Source of the DNA: an uncultured Pseudomonadota bacterium
GTDB taxonomy: Bacteria > Pseudomonadota > Gammaproteobacteria > Burkholderiales > SG8-39
NCBI GenBank assembly: GCA_903834835.1
Contig: CAILKO010000052.1
Coordinates: forward strand, 1-64,000
Reading direction: 5' to 3'
DNA: 64,000 bases
In this document: piece after piece, positions 62,963 to 64,000 of the stretch
Position numbering within the stretch: position 1 is the stretch's first letter
How the letters are laid out: every line of letters begins with the position of its first letter
The notes under the pieces: model-generated
The model's database searches: none
What the model was told of the DNA's origin: nothing
Seen by the model: only the letters and a program-made list of their open reading frames with translations
Position numbers and translations under genes: made by a program

Positions 62963-64000
62963 ACGCTCCCGAGCACAACCGCATCGCACGCGCCGGTCCG
63001 GGTGCAGCGCAAGCCGCGGGGCGCGGCCTGCGCGCGGCCGAGGAGGGCTGGCTCCCGGATATGCTGATCCGCGCCGGCATCCGGCGTCTGCTGCGCGAGC
63101 GGCTCGATGAGATCGACGAGAACGACCCGGAGGCCGGCGCCGCCGCCTCGACCCGTTTCGCCCGCGTGATGCGGGCGGCCGAAGTCGCGCCCCTGCCCGC
63201 AGTCGCGAACGCGCAGCACTACGAAGTTCCAGCCGGCTTCTTCGGGCTCGTGCTCGGCCGGCACCGCAAGTACAGCAGCTGCTACTGGGACCGCGACACC
63301 CGTACGCTGGACGAGGCGGAAACGGCGGCCCTCGCGATCACCTGCGAACGCGCGGGGCTGGAGGACGGCCAGCGCATCCTCGAACTCGGCTGCGGCTGGG
63401 GTTCGCTCTCCCTCTGGATGGCTGCGGCCTATCCGCGCGCGCAGATCACCGCGGTGTCCAACTCGCACTCGCAGCGCAGTTACATCGAGACCACCGCCCG
63501 GGCGCGCGGCCTCGCCAATCTGCAGGTGATCACCACTGACATGAACACTTTCGAGGCCCCCGGCCGCTACGACCGCGTGGTCTCCGTCGAAATGTTCGAA
63601 CACATGCGCAACTGGCCGGAGCTCTTCCGCCGCATCAGCCAATGGCTCGAACCGGGCGGACGGTTCTTCATGCATGTCTTCGTGCACCGCTCCACGCCCT
63701 ATGCCTTTGTCGACCAGGGCCCCGGAGACTGGATGAGCCGCCACTTCTTTTCCGGCGGCATCATGCCGAGCGACGATCTTGCCCTGCAGTTCCAGGATCA
63801 CCTCCGGCTGCGCGAGCGCTGGCGCTGGAACGGCACGCACTACCAGCGCACGGCCGACGCCTGGCTCGCACAGCTCGACGCAAACCGCGCGATCGCGATG
63901 CCCCTCCTCGCCGACATCTACGGCGAAGGCCATGCCCGAGTCTGGCTGCAGCGCTGGCGCATCTTCTTCATGTCCTGCTCCGAACTCTTCGGCTACCGCG
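62959..64000 (+). CDS. Cyclopropane-fatty-acyl-phospholipid synthase-like methyltransferase (cut by window end)
   Basis: The GTG at 62959 overlaps the folE2 stop. 347 codons are read before the window ends with the frame still open. SAM motif ILELGCGWGSLSLWMA, followed by VEMFEHMRNW and GRFFMHVFVHR as in the CFA synthase family. An N-terminal segment (WLPDMLIRAGIRRLL) may contact membranes. It probably modifies membrane lipids as part of the light response. Confidence 0.85.
   Translation, partial: MNAPEHNRIARAGPGAAQAAGRGLRAAEEGWLPDMLIRAGIRRLLRERLDEIDENDPEAGAAASTRFARVMRAAEVAPLPAVANAQHYEVPAGFFGLVLGRHRKYSSCYWDRDTRTLDEAETAALAITCERAGLEDGQRILELGCGWGSLSLWMAAAYPRAQITAVSNSHSQRSYIETTARARGLANLQVITTDMNTFEAPGRYDRVVSVEMFEHMRNWPELFRRISQWLEPGGRFFMHVFVHRSTPYAFVDQGPGDWMSRHFFSGGIMPSDDLALQFQDHLRLRERWRWNGTHYQRTADAWLAQLDANRAIAMPLLADIYGEGHARVWLQRWRIFFMSCSELFGYR

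Overview
The window is high-GC proteobacterial DNA, most likely from a betaproteobacterium with an aromatic/organic-acid-degrading lifestyle (Rhodocyclales/Burkholderiales type). That assignment is inferred from gene content: Liv-type transporter plus CoA-ligase cluster, TRAP transporters, a dihydroxyphthalate-decarboxylase-like protein, an extradiol-type dioxygenase and an FNR-type box. No rRNA or tRNA was seen, so it is not proven.

Region 1 (1-18.3 kb) is an accessory defence/toxin-antitoxin island. It opens with the end of an IS30-family transposase and an AbiE-like type IV toxin-antitoxin pair with a recognisable promoter/operator. Next come a fragment of a NERD nuclease, a secreted subtilisin with a secreted coiled-coil partner, and a four-gene restriction operon (Mod methylase, Res helicase-nuclease, membrane-anchored Mrr nuclease, NERD-UvrD helicase). 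The island ends in a nest of small toxin-antitoxin cassettes (PIN/RHH, BrnA with a broken BrnT, HicAB) inserted in and next to a Cas4/RecB-like nuclease gene. The cassettes are flanked by direct repeats of 163 bp and 22 bp.

Region 2 (18.3-26.9 kb) is one minus-strand operon. An acyl-CoA-synthetase-like ligase and a PaaK-like ligase bracket a complete Liv-type ABC transporter, as expected for uptake and CoA activation of an organic acid.

Region 3 (27.1-44.8 kb) is dominated by transporters: eight MFS genes in two subfamilies, two tandem acyl-CoA dehydrogenases, and a TRAP system in which one DctQM pair is followed by three tandem DctP genes, each with its own intrinsic terminator.

Region 4 (45.2-57.2 kb) holds plus-strand metabolic and housekeeping genes: a VOC/extradiol dioxygenase behind a perfect FNR-type box, an RNase D-like exonuclease, a cupin-like protein, YgiQ, an SDR preceded by a 28-codon coupled ORF, a dihydroxyphthalate-decarboxylase-like protein, an MlaE-MlaD-lipoprotein set without an ATPase, an alpha/beta hydrolase, a DUF1993 protein and a methyltransferase.

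Region 5 (57.3-64 kb) contains recQ, yaiI and a light-response cluster: a B12-binding MerR regulator with phrB, and divergent folE2 and a CFA-synthase-like gene. Two TTTGTC-N3-GACAAA palindromes lie in the shared control region.

A 22-bp AT-rich palindrome (arms ATAGTAAC and GTTACTAT) recurs six times, always between genes or at a gene end, across all regions.
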